DNA from: Myxococcus xanthus
GTDB taxonomy: Bacteria > Myxococcota > Myxococcia > Myxococcales > Myxococcaceae
NCBI RefSeq assembly: GCF_006402735.1
Contig: NZ_CP017174.1
Coordinates: 4,033,001-4,097,000, forward strand
DNA length: 64,000 nucleotides
Direction: 5' to 3'
This document shows positions 35,530 to 44,900 of this stretch, in pieces. The number at the start of each line of letters is the position of its first letter. The first letter of the stretch is position 1. The notes under the pieces are model-generated. The model did no database searches. It was not told the origin of the DNA and was given only the letters and a program-made list of their open reading frames with translations. A program made the translations under genes and the position numbers.

Positions 35530-36021
35530 ATGAAGCTCGAAGGCTCCTGCCACTGTCGCGGCGTGCGGTTCAGCGTGGAGACGCATCACCCGTCTCCCTT
35601 CATGCGGTGCTACTGCTCCGTGTGCCGCAAGACGCAAGGGGGCGGAGGCTTCGCCATCAACCTGTCGGGGGACGCGCGCTCGCTCAAGGTGCGCGGCCGG
35701 CAGCACCTCAAGGTGTACCGGGCGCGCATCCAGAATCCGGAGGACGCGAAGGCGTACAAGAGCAAGGGGCAGCGCCACTTCTGTGGCCGCTGCGGCTCCG
35801 CGCTGTGGCTGTATGACCCGACGTGGCCGGAGCTCATCCATCCGTTCGCGTCGGCCATCGACACGCCGCTTCCCGAGGCGCCCGAGCTGGTCCACATCAT
35901 GCTGGAGTTCAAGCCGGACTGGGTGCCCGTCCATGCGGGCAAGAAGGACAAGAAGTTCCAGCGCTACCCAAAGGAGTCCATCGCGGAGTGGCATCAGCGC
36001 CACGACGCGGAAGTGGACTGA
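35530..36021 (+). CDS. GFA/CENP-V family protein
   Basis: This 163-residue protein has the zinc-binding pattern of the GFA (glutathione-dependent formaldehyde-activating-like) fold: GSCHCRGVRFSVE, CYCSVCRKTQGG and FCGRCGSALWLYD. Members bind two zinc ions. Most are of unknown physiological substrate, and the formaldehyde activity of the founding enzyme has been disputed. The start could be GTG 35527 or ATG 35530; the conserved KLEGSCHC begins at once, so the choice changes one residue. The gene appears monocistronic or follows the small 39-codon frame. Confidence 0.85.
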   Translation: MKLEGSCHCRGVRFSVETHHPSPFMRCYCSVCRKTQGGGGFAINLSGDARSLKVRGRQHLKVYRARIQNPEDAKAYKSKGQRHFCGRCGSALWLYDPTWPELIHPFASAIDTPLPEAPELVHIMLEFKPDWVPVHAGKKDKKFQRYPKESIAEWHQRHDAEVD

Positions 36022-36134
36022 GTCGGCTCGGGAGGCCGCCTGCTGTCCGGACGGGCGGCGCGACGTTGCGCGGAGCGTGGGTTGTGGCGGGTGCCTCCGG
36101 GGCCCAGCGTGTCTCTCACACGCGGAGGCAATCG

Positions 36135-37250
36135 ATGGCACAGGGCAGCTCGCGGCGAATCCGGTATGCGGTGGTGGGGGCGGGGAATATCGCGCAGGTG
36201 GCTGTACTTCCGGCCTTCCAGCACGCCCGTGAGAACTCGGAGTTGGTGGCGCTCTTTTCCTCCGACGCGGAGAAGCGCGACGTGCTGGGGAAGAAGTACG
36301 GCGTGCGCCACACCGCGAGCTACGACGACCTTGAACAGGTGCTGCGCGACGCGGACGTGGACGCGGTGTACATCGCGCTGCCCAACACCCAGCATCGCGC
36401 CTTCACCGAGCGGGCCGCTCGCGCGGGTGTGCACGTCCTCTGCGAGAAGCCCATGGCGACCTCGGTGGAAGACTGTGAGGCGATGATTCGCGTCACGGAC
36501 GAGAATCACGTCAAGCTGATGATCGCCTACCGGCTCCACTTCGAGGAGGCGAACCTGCGGGCCATCGACCTGCTGCGTTCGGGGCGCCTGGGTGCGCCGC
36601 TGATGATGTCGGCGCTGCTGACGCAGCAGGTGCGGACCGGGGACATCCGGACGCGCGTGGACGTGGGCGGAGGCGCGCTGCTCGACGAAGGGCCGTACCC
36701 CATCAACGCCGCGCGCTACCTCTTCCGTGACGAGCCCACCGAGGTGTTCTGCTACACCAACGGGGAGCAGGACCCTCGCTTCAAGGGCGTGGATGCCACG
36801 GCCTTCGCGTTGATGCGCTTCTCGAATGGGCGCATCGCGCAGTTCGGCATCAGCCACGCCGCGTCGGCGGTCTCCAGCTACCGTGTTGTGGGGGAGAAGG
36901 GCGATCTGCTCGTCGAGTCCGCGTTCGGCTACGAGAAGGAGCGCAAACATGTCCTCACGCTAGAGGGCAAGACGGAGGAGCGCGTCTTCGCGACGCACGA
37001 CCAGTTCGCGCCGGAGCTGATCTACTTCTCGAAGTGCGTGCTGGAGGACCAGGAGCCCGGGCCCTCCGGCCGGGAAGGGCTCGCGGACGTGCGCGTCATC
37101 ACCGCGATGCAGGAGTCCGCGAGGACGGGGCGCCCGGTGAAGCTGGATGCATTCCCGATGAAGCGGCGGCCGTCCTTGGACCAGCTCATCGTCCGCCCCG
37201 CGGCCAGGCCGCCAGAGCCGGTGAACGCGCCCGCGCCAGCGCAAGGATGA
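36135..37250 (+). CDS. Gfo/Idh/MocA-family oxidoreductase
   Basis: This 371-residue NAD(P)-dependent oxidoreductase has an N-terminal Rossmann fold with YAVVGAGNIAQVAVLPAF, the nucleotide-sensing YIALPNTQHRAFTERA and the catalytic-lysine motif VLCEKPMATSVEDCEAMI. The C-terminal domain has VGGGALLDEGPYPINAARYLF, where the Asp and Asn/His region usually lines the sugar site. Members oxidise or reduce sugars, inositols and pyrroles, so a sugar-like substrate is likely. A clear Shine-Dalgarno (CGGAGG) precedes ATG 36135. It lies 134 bases upstream of the polyketide operon, and its membership in that pathway is possible but not shown. It carries a Pro/Ala-rich tail. Confidence 0.88.
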   Translation: MAQGSSRRIRYAVVGAGNIAQVAVLPAFQHARENSELVALFSSDAEKRDVLGKKYGVRHTASYDDLEQVLRDADVDAVYIALPNTQHRAFTERAARAGVHVLCEKPMATSVEDCEAMIRVTDENHVKLMIAYRLHFEEANLRAIDLLRSGRLGAPLMMSALLTQQVRTGDIRTRVDVGGGALLDEGPYPINAARYLFRDEPTEVFCYTNGEQDPRFKGVDATAFALMRFSNGRIAQFGISHAASAVSSYRVVGEKGDLLVESAFGYEKERKHVLTLEGKTEERVFATHDQFAPELIYFSKCVLEDQEPGPSGREGLADVRVITAMQESARTGRPVKLDAFPMKRRPSLDQLIVRPAARPPEPVNAPAPAQG

Positions 37251-37263
37251 ACTCGCGTCCACT

Positions 37264-37275
37264 GGAAATATTTCC
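37264..37275. promoter_or_regulatory. Perfect 12-bp palindrome
   Basis: GGAAATATTTCC is an exact palindrome in an otherwise GC-rich gap, 14 bases after the oxidoreductase stop and about 110 bases before the di-ACP start. It could be an operator for the synthase operon. There is no other evidence. Confidence 0.35.
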
Positions 37276-37336
37276 CGCGAGCGAGCTTTTTCGCGCGCTG
37301 AATGTGCGGCGACATCCGCCTCCGCAAGTCGTGTCA

Positions 37337-37410
37337 GACCCCTGATGCATTCATTGCCGCGAACCGGGAAACCAGGGGTCGGCAATGACAACGCACGCAT
37401 CTCATCAGGG
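37337..37410 (+). promoter_or_regulatory. Translation-initiation region built of competing inverted repeats
   Basis: Three exact 8-bp pairings cover the start of the di-ACP gene. GACCCCTG (37337-37344) pairs with CAGGGGTC (37373-37380), which contains the probable Shine-Dalgarno AGGGG. CATTGCCG (37352-37359) pairs with CGGCAATG (37380-37387), which contains the ATG. CCCTGATG (37340-37347) can instead pair with CATCAGGG (37403-37410) inside the coding region. The first two have the order of an H-type pseudoknot; the third competes with the first. Such a leader could hide or expose the ribosome-binding site. Function is inferred. Confidence 0.45.
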
Positions 37411-38890
37411 CACTTACGCGGTCGAGCACGTTCTCCAGCGGATTCGCCGTTGTGCCGCGGACGTCACGCGGTACCCCATGGACATCCTGACGGCGGACGC
37501 GCAGCTCGAGGACGAACTCGGCATTGATTCCGTCAAGCTGGCGGAGATCGCGGCCGTGGTCGGGCGCGAGTTCAACACTCCGCCCGAGCGGCTGCCACGA
37601 GGCGCTCAGGCGCGTACATTGGGCGCGATGGCGGAGGTGGTGGCGCGGCTGCTCGCGGACGCGCAGCCTGCCGCCGTCGCTACGCCTCCGCCAGCGCCTG
37701 TCGCGGCTCCCGTGTCCCCGGTGGCATCAGCGGGCCCTCCGGTGGAGAACCTGGAGGCGCGGGTCCGTGCCGTCTTCGCTCGGGTGACGCGCTATCCGGA
37801 AGAGCTCTTGACGCCGGAGGCGGACCTGGAGGACGAGCTGGGTATCGACTCGGTCAAGCAGGCCGAGGTGATGGCCGTGCTCATCAAGGAACTGGGCCTG
37901 ACCGATGCTCCGCAGCCTTCGCAGCGGCTGCGGACGATTTCCTCTATCTGTGAGATGGCGCGCGCTCGGCTGGCGGTCGCGGCGCCCGTGCGCGAGGACC
38001 GAGCGCCGCGTCAGTCGCCGCCGTCAGCCGTGCTGCCCTTCGCGGGGAAGGTCGCGTTCGTCACGGGCTCTGGGAAGGGGATTGGCAAGGTCATCGCGGC
38101 TCGCCTGGCCAGCTCGGGGGCGACGGTGGTGGTGAACTCGTTCCACTCCCGTGACGAAGGAGAGCGGACGGTTCAGGAGATTGTTGACGCGGGGGGGAAG
38201 GCGTTCCACGCCTGGGGCTCGGTCGCGCAGGAAGAGCACCTGGACCGGATGTTCGCCAGCATCGAGGCGCAGTTCGGTGGTTTGGACTTCCTGGTGTGCA
38301 ACGCGTCCAACGGCCTCATCGGACCGTTCGACCGGATTACTCCGCGCGACTGGGACAAGGCGTTCCGCACCTGCATCACGGGGACCTATGAGTGCGCCAT
38401 GCGCGCGCGGCCCCTGATGGCCCGGCGTGGCGGCGGCAGCATCGTGACGATGTCCACCTCCATGTCCCAGCGGTACATGCACGACCTGGGCTGTCAGGGC
38501 GTGGTGAAGGCCGGGGTGGAGTCATTGACACGCTACCTGGCCGCTGAGCTGGCACCGGATGGCATCCGGACCAACTGCGTGTCCGCGGGACCGGTGCATG
38601 GCGAGCTGCTGCGCATGTTCCCCGACGCCGCGAGCCGGGTCGCGCGCTGGGAGTCGGCAACGCCGGGCGGGGAGATCTGCACCGCCGAGGATGTCGCCGA
38701 CGTCACCGAGCTCCTCCTGGGGCCCAAGACGCGCCGGGTGAACGGCGCCATCTGGGTGGTGGATGCGGGACTCTCCGGCACGGTGGACGGGTTGCTGCCG
38801 GGCGCGCCGGAGGCACGGCGTCCCGAGGGGCAGCGCTGGTCTCACAGCAGTGAGCACGACGTGCGAGCGCTCCTCGCGCTCGATTCCTGA
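37385..38890 (+). CDS. Tandem acyl carrier protein fused to FabL-like enoyl reductase
   Basis: The protein has 501 residues. Two PUFA-synthase-type carrier domains come first, each with a TRYP segment and the motif LEDELGIDSVK; the phosphopantetheine serines are near residues 49 and 156. A Pro/Ala linker separates the domains. From residue about 218 an SDR domain follows, with TGSGKGIGK for cofactor binding and the stretch ESLTRYLAAELAPDGIRTN. This closely resembles FabL enoyl-ACP reductase, but the catalytic Tyr of the Y-x6-K pair is replaced (RYMHDLGCQGVVK; Leu at that position), leaving only the upstream Tyr and the Lys. It is the first gene of the synthase operon and probably supplies the carrier in trans to the next protein, which lacks one. 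Start ATG 37385. Confidence 0.85.
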   Translation: MTTHASHQGTYAVEHVLQRIRRCAADVTRYPMDILTADAQLEDELGIDSVKLAEIAAVVGREFNTPPERLPRGAQARTLGAMAEVVARLLADAQPAAVATPPPAPVAAPVSPVASAGPPVENLEARVRAVFARVTRYPEELLTPEADLEDELGIDSVKQAEVMAVLIKELGLTDAPQPSQRLRTISSICEMARARLAVAAPVREDRAPRQSPPSAVLPFAGKVAFVTGSGKGIGKVIAARLASSGATVVVNSFHSRDEGERTVQEIVDAGGKAFHAWGSVAQEEHLDRMFASIEAQFGGLDFLVCNASNGLIGPFDRITPRDWDKAFRTCITGTYECAMRARPLMARRGGGSIVTMSTSMSQRYMHDLGCQGVVKAGVESLTRYLAAELAPDGIRTNCVSAGPVHGELLRMFPDAASRVARWESATPGGEICTAEDVADVTELLLGPKTRRVNGAIWVVDAGLSGTVDGLLPGAPEARRPEGQRWSHSSEHDVRALLALDS

Positions 38891-38913
38891 ACCTCGTACC
38901 GGAGCCAATTGCC

Positions 38914-41900
38914 ATGGGCTACTTCGCGGTCCCGTACGACATTCATTTCGATGACACGATGGCCTACGGGAGCCATCACTTCCTCACGAACTTCAAGTTT
39001 CAGTGTGCTGGGCGGGAGCACTTGCTCTTCAGTCCGGACGTGTTCGACGTGCCAGAGTTCCGGCGCGACTTCGACCAGGTGCTGCTGCTCACCTACGAGG
39101 GCTACTCGCGCAACCTGGCACCGGCCAACCTGGGAGACCGGTTGGTGGTGCTGACGACATTGGAGGAGCGGGGAGAGGTCTCCATCCGCTTCTGCTTCCG
39201 GACCCTCAAGAGCGATGGGACGCCGGTGGCGTGTGGCTTCCAGACGGTTCTCTGCGCGGACCGGACGTCGGGCGCCCTGTGTTCGTTTCCCAAGTCTTTC
39301 CTTCGGTGCTTCGACTCACTGTCGGGCATCTTCGAGCGCGCCGGGGCACGGAGCTTCCGGGACTGTGTCCAGAAGGGAGGCTCCGCACTCAAGGACGTGT
39401 TTCCGGAGTCCATCCGGGCGCTGGCGAAGTCGCTGCTCGCGGACCCGGCGTCACTGGGGGCGTCCCGCGTCGTTTCGTTGGAGGGGGCGCCCGCGGCGCG
39501 GACTGCCGAGAGTCCCGACGCGCTGGTGCTGCCGCAGGGGGCGACGGCATTTCTGTTCGCCGGGCAGGGTTCGTTTGAGCCAGGGCTCTATCTCCAATTG
39601 AAGGCGCTCGACCCTGACCTCGGAGACGAGCTTCAGGGTGTCGCCGCCGCATGTCGTGCGGTCGGAGTGGAGGCGGAGCCGTTGCTCGCCGCGCGTGACG
39701 TCTCGGACGTCCGGCGTGCGCTGGAACAGCTGCCTCAGCTCGACCAGTTGGGCATCTACCTGTCCGGAGTCCTGGGCGCCCGGTGGATGCAGCGCCAGGG
39801 GGCGAGCCCGGACGTGTTCGTGGGGCACAGCTTCGGGGAGATTGCCGCGATGGCGGCGGCGGGTGCGCTCGACTTGCGCGCTGGCGCGCAGGTCGTCTGC
39901 CAGCGCATCCGAGCGCTTCAGGTTCTTCCCGACGACTTCGGAACGCTGGCGGCGGTGGCGCTCGGGGAGTCCGAGGCCGTTCGCGCCATCGCGGAGTGCG
40001 GCGCTTCGGGATTGCACATCGCGGGCCGCAACCACGCTCGGCAGACGGTGGTCGCGGGAGCGCGCGGTCAGCTCGCGCGACTCCGCGCGCTGCTGGAAGG
40101 CCGGGGGCAGGGATTCACCTTCGTTTCAAGCCGGTACCCCTTCCATCATCCGGACATGGCCCCGGCCGCGAAGTCCTTCCGCGAGATGCTGGGCCGTGTG
40201 CCCATGCAGGCGCCGCGGGGCCGTGTCTATTCGCCCATTGAGCGGCGCGCCTATGTGGGCGGGCAGCCAGAACTGGCGGATGCGCTCGCATCGCACCTGG
40301 TGCGCTCGTTCGACTTCCTGGGGACGGTGGAGACGCTCTCCCGCGCGGGATGCACGCGCTTCGTCGACTGCGGAACCACGGGCGTCCTGGCGCGCATCGT
40401 CCAGAAAATCATCCCGGCGGAGACGGCCGCGGAGGTGAGCGTCATCAGCAACCTGCTTCCGGCGGAGCGGTCAGCCCCGTCGGCTGGCATTGAGCCGAAG
40501 TCCGTGGAGGCCGCCGCGGTCGACGACAGCGGCATTGCCGTGGTGTCGCTGGGCTGCATCCTTCCGGGGGGAGCGAAGGACCCGGAAACGTACTGGCAGA
40601 ACATCCGGAAGGGCATCAGCGGCATCGTCGACCAGGGCCTGTTGCAGCCCGAGTTGGTGACGGACTTCGCGGGTCCCGCGGGAACTCCAGACCGGACGTA
40701 CACCCTGCTCACGGGGCATGTACGGGATGAGGACCTGGTTGCGCCGCCGGGCTTCGACCCGACGCGTTTCCAGCAGTACGTCCGCGAGCAGAAGCTGCTG
40801 GCCATCGCCCTCTCGCAGGCCATGCAGGGACTGAAGCCGGTGGCATCGAAGTCGCCGGGGCGCATCCAGTGCCTGCTCGGTTCGACGGCGGAAGGGTCGG
40901 CCGAGTACGACGCCGCGCTGAGCGTGGAGGCTGGAGAGGCGCTGCTGAGTGCCCGGGGTGAGCGGGGTCATGACGTCGCGGCGCTTGCGAGCGCGGCGCG
41001 TGAGGCACTTGGGGTGGAGGCCATCTCCCGTGACCTGGCGCCGCATCCCACCCTGCAGGCCGTGGTGACGGACGTGGTGGGGCAGGGTGTCGCCACCACG
41101 CTGCTCGACGCTGCTTGTGCATCGTCGCTCTATGCCATGGCGCTGGGCATGAAGGCGCTGGAGCGAGGGGACTCGGACCTGATTCTTGCTGGCGGCGTGT
41201 TCTCGCCGGGGCCTGGCAACAGCTGTCTGTTCTCACAGTTCAACGGACTGTCTGCCACGGGGAGCCGGCCCTTTGACGCGCGCGCGGACGGCGTCATCTT
41301 CGGTGAAGGCGCGGGCGTCGTTGGGCTGATGCGCCTGAAGGACGCAGTCGCGGCGGGGCACCGGGTCCATGCCGTCATTCGAGGCGCGGGGCTCTCCAGT
41401 GATGGACGGAGCAGCTCGGCGAACGTGCCCCGGTCGGAGGGGCAGGTGGCGGCGATGGAGGCGTGCTACTCGGGAGCCCAGGTTGACCCGGCGAGCGTGC
41501 AGTACATCGAGGCGCACGGAACGGCGACTCCCGCGGGGGACGCCACCGAGCTCAGGTCGATTGCCCGCGTCTTTGGTGGCAAGCGCAGCGGCGTTCAGCT
41601 CGCCAGCGTCAAGGCACTGATTGGCCACGTTGGTTGGGCCGCGGGTGCTGCTTCGGTCATCAAGCTGTGCAAGGCGATGGAGCACCGGCTCTTCCCGGTG
41701 CAGTCCAACTTCGATGCGCCCGGTGCCGCGCTGCGCGCCATGGGGCCCGGCTTCGAGGTGAACACGCGCGAGCAGCCTTGGCCGGAGAATGGCGAACTGC
41801 CTCGTCGTGCCGCCACCAATGGCTTTGGCTTTGGCGGAACCAATGCGCACCTGGTGCTGGAGGAGTACCGGGGGCCTTCGTCGGCGCCGAGGTCCCGCGA

Positions 41901-44900
41901 GGGCACTTCATCGGAGGCGGAACTCGTGGTCGTGGCCACGGAGGGCTTGTTCCCGGATGGGCGCGGGCGGCCCGAAGCGGGTGTTCCTGTCGAAGTGGGC
42001 ACGCGCTTCGACCTGAAGGCAATGCGCCTGCCGCCCACGGTGCGCCTGCTGCCCGACATCTCCGAGGACATGGATGCGACGCAGCACCTCGGGCTCGTGG
42101 TCGCGAGTGCGCTCGCCCAGAAGCTGGGGACGTTCGACGCGCTTCGCTCGGGGACGGCCATCGTGCTGGGGCTCGAGGGCAAGACGCGCCGTGGTGTCGA
42201 GGCGGTCCAGCGCGTCCTGGCTTTCACGCTGCAACGGCGCTTGAAAGAGAAGGCTCGTCGCGAGCCAGCATCCGCCGCGGTGCTGCCCCTGGCGGAGCGT
42301 CTTCACTCGGCGGTGATGGGGAGCCTCCGTCCCTCGGGGCCGTACACGCTCCAGGGGATGATGCCGAACGTCACGCCCGGCCGTGTCGCGGGGGCGCTCG
42401 ACGTCAAGGGGCCCAATTTCGTGGTGGATGCGGGGGCGGCGTCGTCTTCAGCGGCGCTCCAGGCCGCGCGGGGGCTGCTGGAGAGCGGCTTCGAGCTGGT
42501 CCTCGTGGGCAGTACGCACATTGGCAGACCGGGTGAAGTCGGAGGGGCGCAGCAGCCCGAGGAAGGCGCAGCGCTCTTCGCGGTGACGACGGCGGAGAAG
42601 GCCCGAAGGCTCGGCTTGAAGCCCATGTGCCACCTTCAGCTTTCCACCCGTGGCACGAAAGGAACAGGTGCGGGTGTCGACCTGCCACCGCACTCGGCGG
42701 CGGAGAGCCTGGCGTTGCTGCGCGCCGTACAAGCGGCGGCGGATGGTCGTGCTGGCACGCTGCGGTTCCACCCCGATGCCGCGACAGGTGTCCGGCTCGA
42801 AGTGCGGCTCCATCCGATGGCGGATGTGCAGGATGTCGAAGGCTCGCTGCCTTCGCTGCGAGCACGCTCCGAGGCTGCGACGGGGGGCTCGTTCGAAGCT
42901 CAACCTCGGCCGATGTCGGACGGGCAGCCCGTGGAATCAATGCAGTCGTCATCGCGAGCCCACGCCAATGCCGCAACGGAGGGCCGGCTCGGCGTGTCAT
43001 CTCGGGCAGCGGAGCAGGGAGGGCGGATTGACGCCTCCACGTCACCTCTTCGGACTCATCCTGATGCCGTGACGGACGGTCGAAGCGAACTGCCGTCCCG
43101 ACCGTCAGAGGGGATGCGGCTTGCTCCTTCCCGTCCTGTTGAATCCGCGTCGTCACCAGTCGACGGCGCATCGGGAGCCGAGTCGCAAGCCGCATCGGGA
43201 GGCTTCGACCACGCCGCGCCCATTCAGTATCTGTCGCCTGTGCTGGTGGAGCGGCCAGCTCGGAAGACGCAGCCGTCGTATCTCAGAGGCCGTCGGGTGC
43301 TGTTCATCGCGGAGGACGTGGCGCTCGCGCGCGAGCTTGCAGCTCGGGCGGAGGCCCTGTGCGGAACGGAGCACGTGATTCTCTGTCCGGGAACAGGTTC
43401 GGATTCGGGACGCCTCCGGTACGTCGACCTCACGACCGAAACCTCCGCGGAGGCCGGGCTGGCCGCCCTTGGCTTCGAGCCCGAGGTCATCCTCGCGGTC
43501 AGCCGCATCGAGGCAGGGGCGCTCGAGGCCGCGGTGGTCGCGGACACGGCCATGAAGCACGGGGCCCTGGAGTTGCTCTTCCTGGCGGCCCGTCGCGCCT
43601 ATGAGCGCCTGTCTCGTGGCGAGGTGGCGCTGGTGAGTCTGTGCATTGGCGCTGTGGGCCCACGGCGGTGCCTGCATCCAATGTCGGGACTGTTCGCAGG
43701 GATGCTCAAGTCCATCGGGCGGGAAGTGCCTGCCCGGAACGTTCGTGCCGTCTCCACCACGGCCATGCCGATCCAGAAGGCGCTCGAGCTGGCCGAGGCT
43801 GAGCTGGGCTCGGATGTGGACGGGAATCACTCCATCGAGGTTTGCTTCGAAGGTCCGGTGCGCTGTGTCCGCGTGTTGCGGGTGACGGACGTCACCGCGG
43901 ACCAGGCGGCGACGCTCGATTCGCGCTCGGTGGTCCTGCTCACGGGCGGGGGACGGGGCGTCACGGCAGTCCTCGCGGGAGCCCTGCTCAAGCGGTTTGG
44001 ATGCAAGGTGGTCCTCGTAGGGCGGAGCGATCCGGATGAGGCACCCCTGCGCGTGCTCCAGGCCCGTGAGGAAGACCTGCCGGCGATGGAGCGGGAGTTC
44101 TACGCCTCGGAGTTGGCCAGCAATCGGGGCGTGCGCATGCCAGAGCTGCGCAAGCGCTTCGAGCGCTTCCTGGCCGCTCGCGAGCTGAAGGCCACGCTCG
44201 AGGGCCTGGGCCGGCTCCCGGGCGAGGTGCTCTACCGGGCCGTGGACGTCACGCGAGCGGCGGACGTGGACCGCGTGGTCCAGGAAATCGTCGATACGCA
44301 TGGGCGGCTGGACCTGGTGGTGCATGGGGCGGGCACGCAGACGTCCAAGAAGCTGAATCGCAGGCAGCTCGGAGAGTTGCGCACGAACCTGGGCACCAAG
44401 CTGCTGGGGCTCCGGAACCTGCGGGAAGCCTGCGTGAGTCGGCTCGCGCGGCCGGTGCCGTTCCACGTCCTCACCTCCGCGTTCAGCTACATCGGGAATG
44501 ACGGGCAGGCGGACTACGGCTCGGCGAACGAGGCGCTGGACCGGCTCTGCGCCTGGGTCAGCGACGCGAGCCAGGAGGTCCGCTGGTGCAGCGTGGGCTG
44601 GCTGGCCTGGGACGGAATCGGCATGACGCGGGGCTCGGAGTACCGCGTGCTCGGTGCCAGCCGGCATCTGCGTGGCATCCGCGCGGAGGAGGGCGAAGCG
44701 CTCTTCCTCCAACTCGTGGATGGGCGGCCTCGACAGGCCATCAACGTCCAGCTCACGGAGAGCGAGCGTTCCTACTACGCACTGGAGGTCTTGCCCGCGG
44801 AGGAGGCGCGTTCTCTGTCGGCCGGGCCCGTGCAGCGCGAGTTGGTCGTGGATGCGGCGAGTGTGCCGTGCCTGGAGGACCACCTCGTGCGTGGCACGCC

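Noticed and set aside
37264-37275. GGAAATATTTCC as a terminator for the oxidoreductase gene
   Set aside because: A loop-less palindrome cannot form a normal intrinsic terminator; kept as a possible operator.
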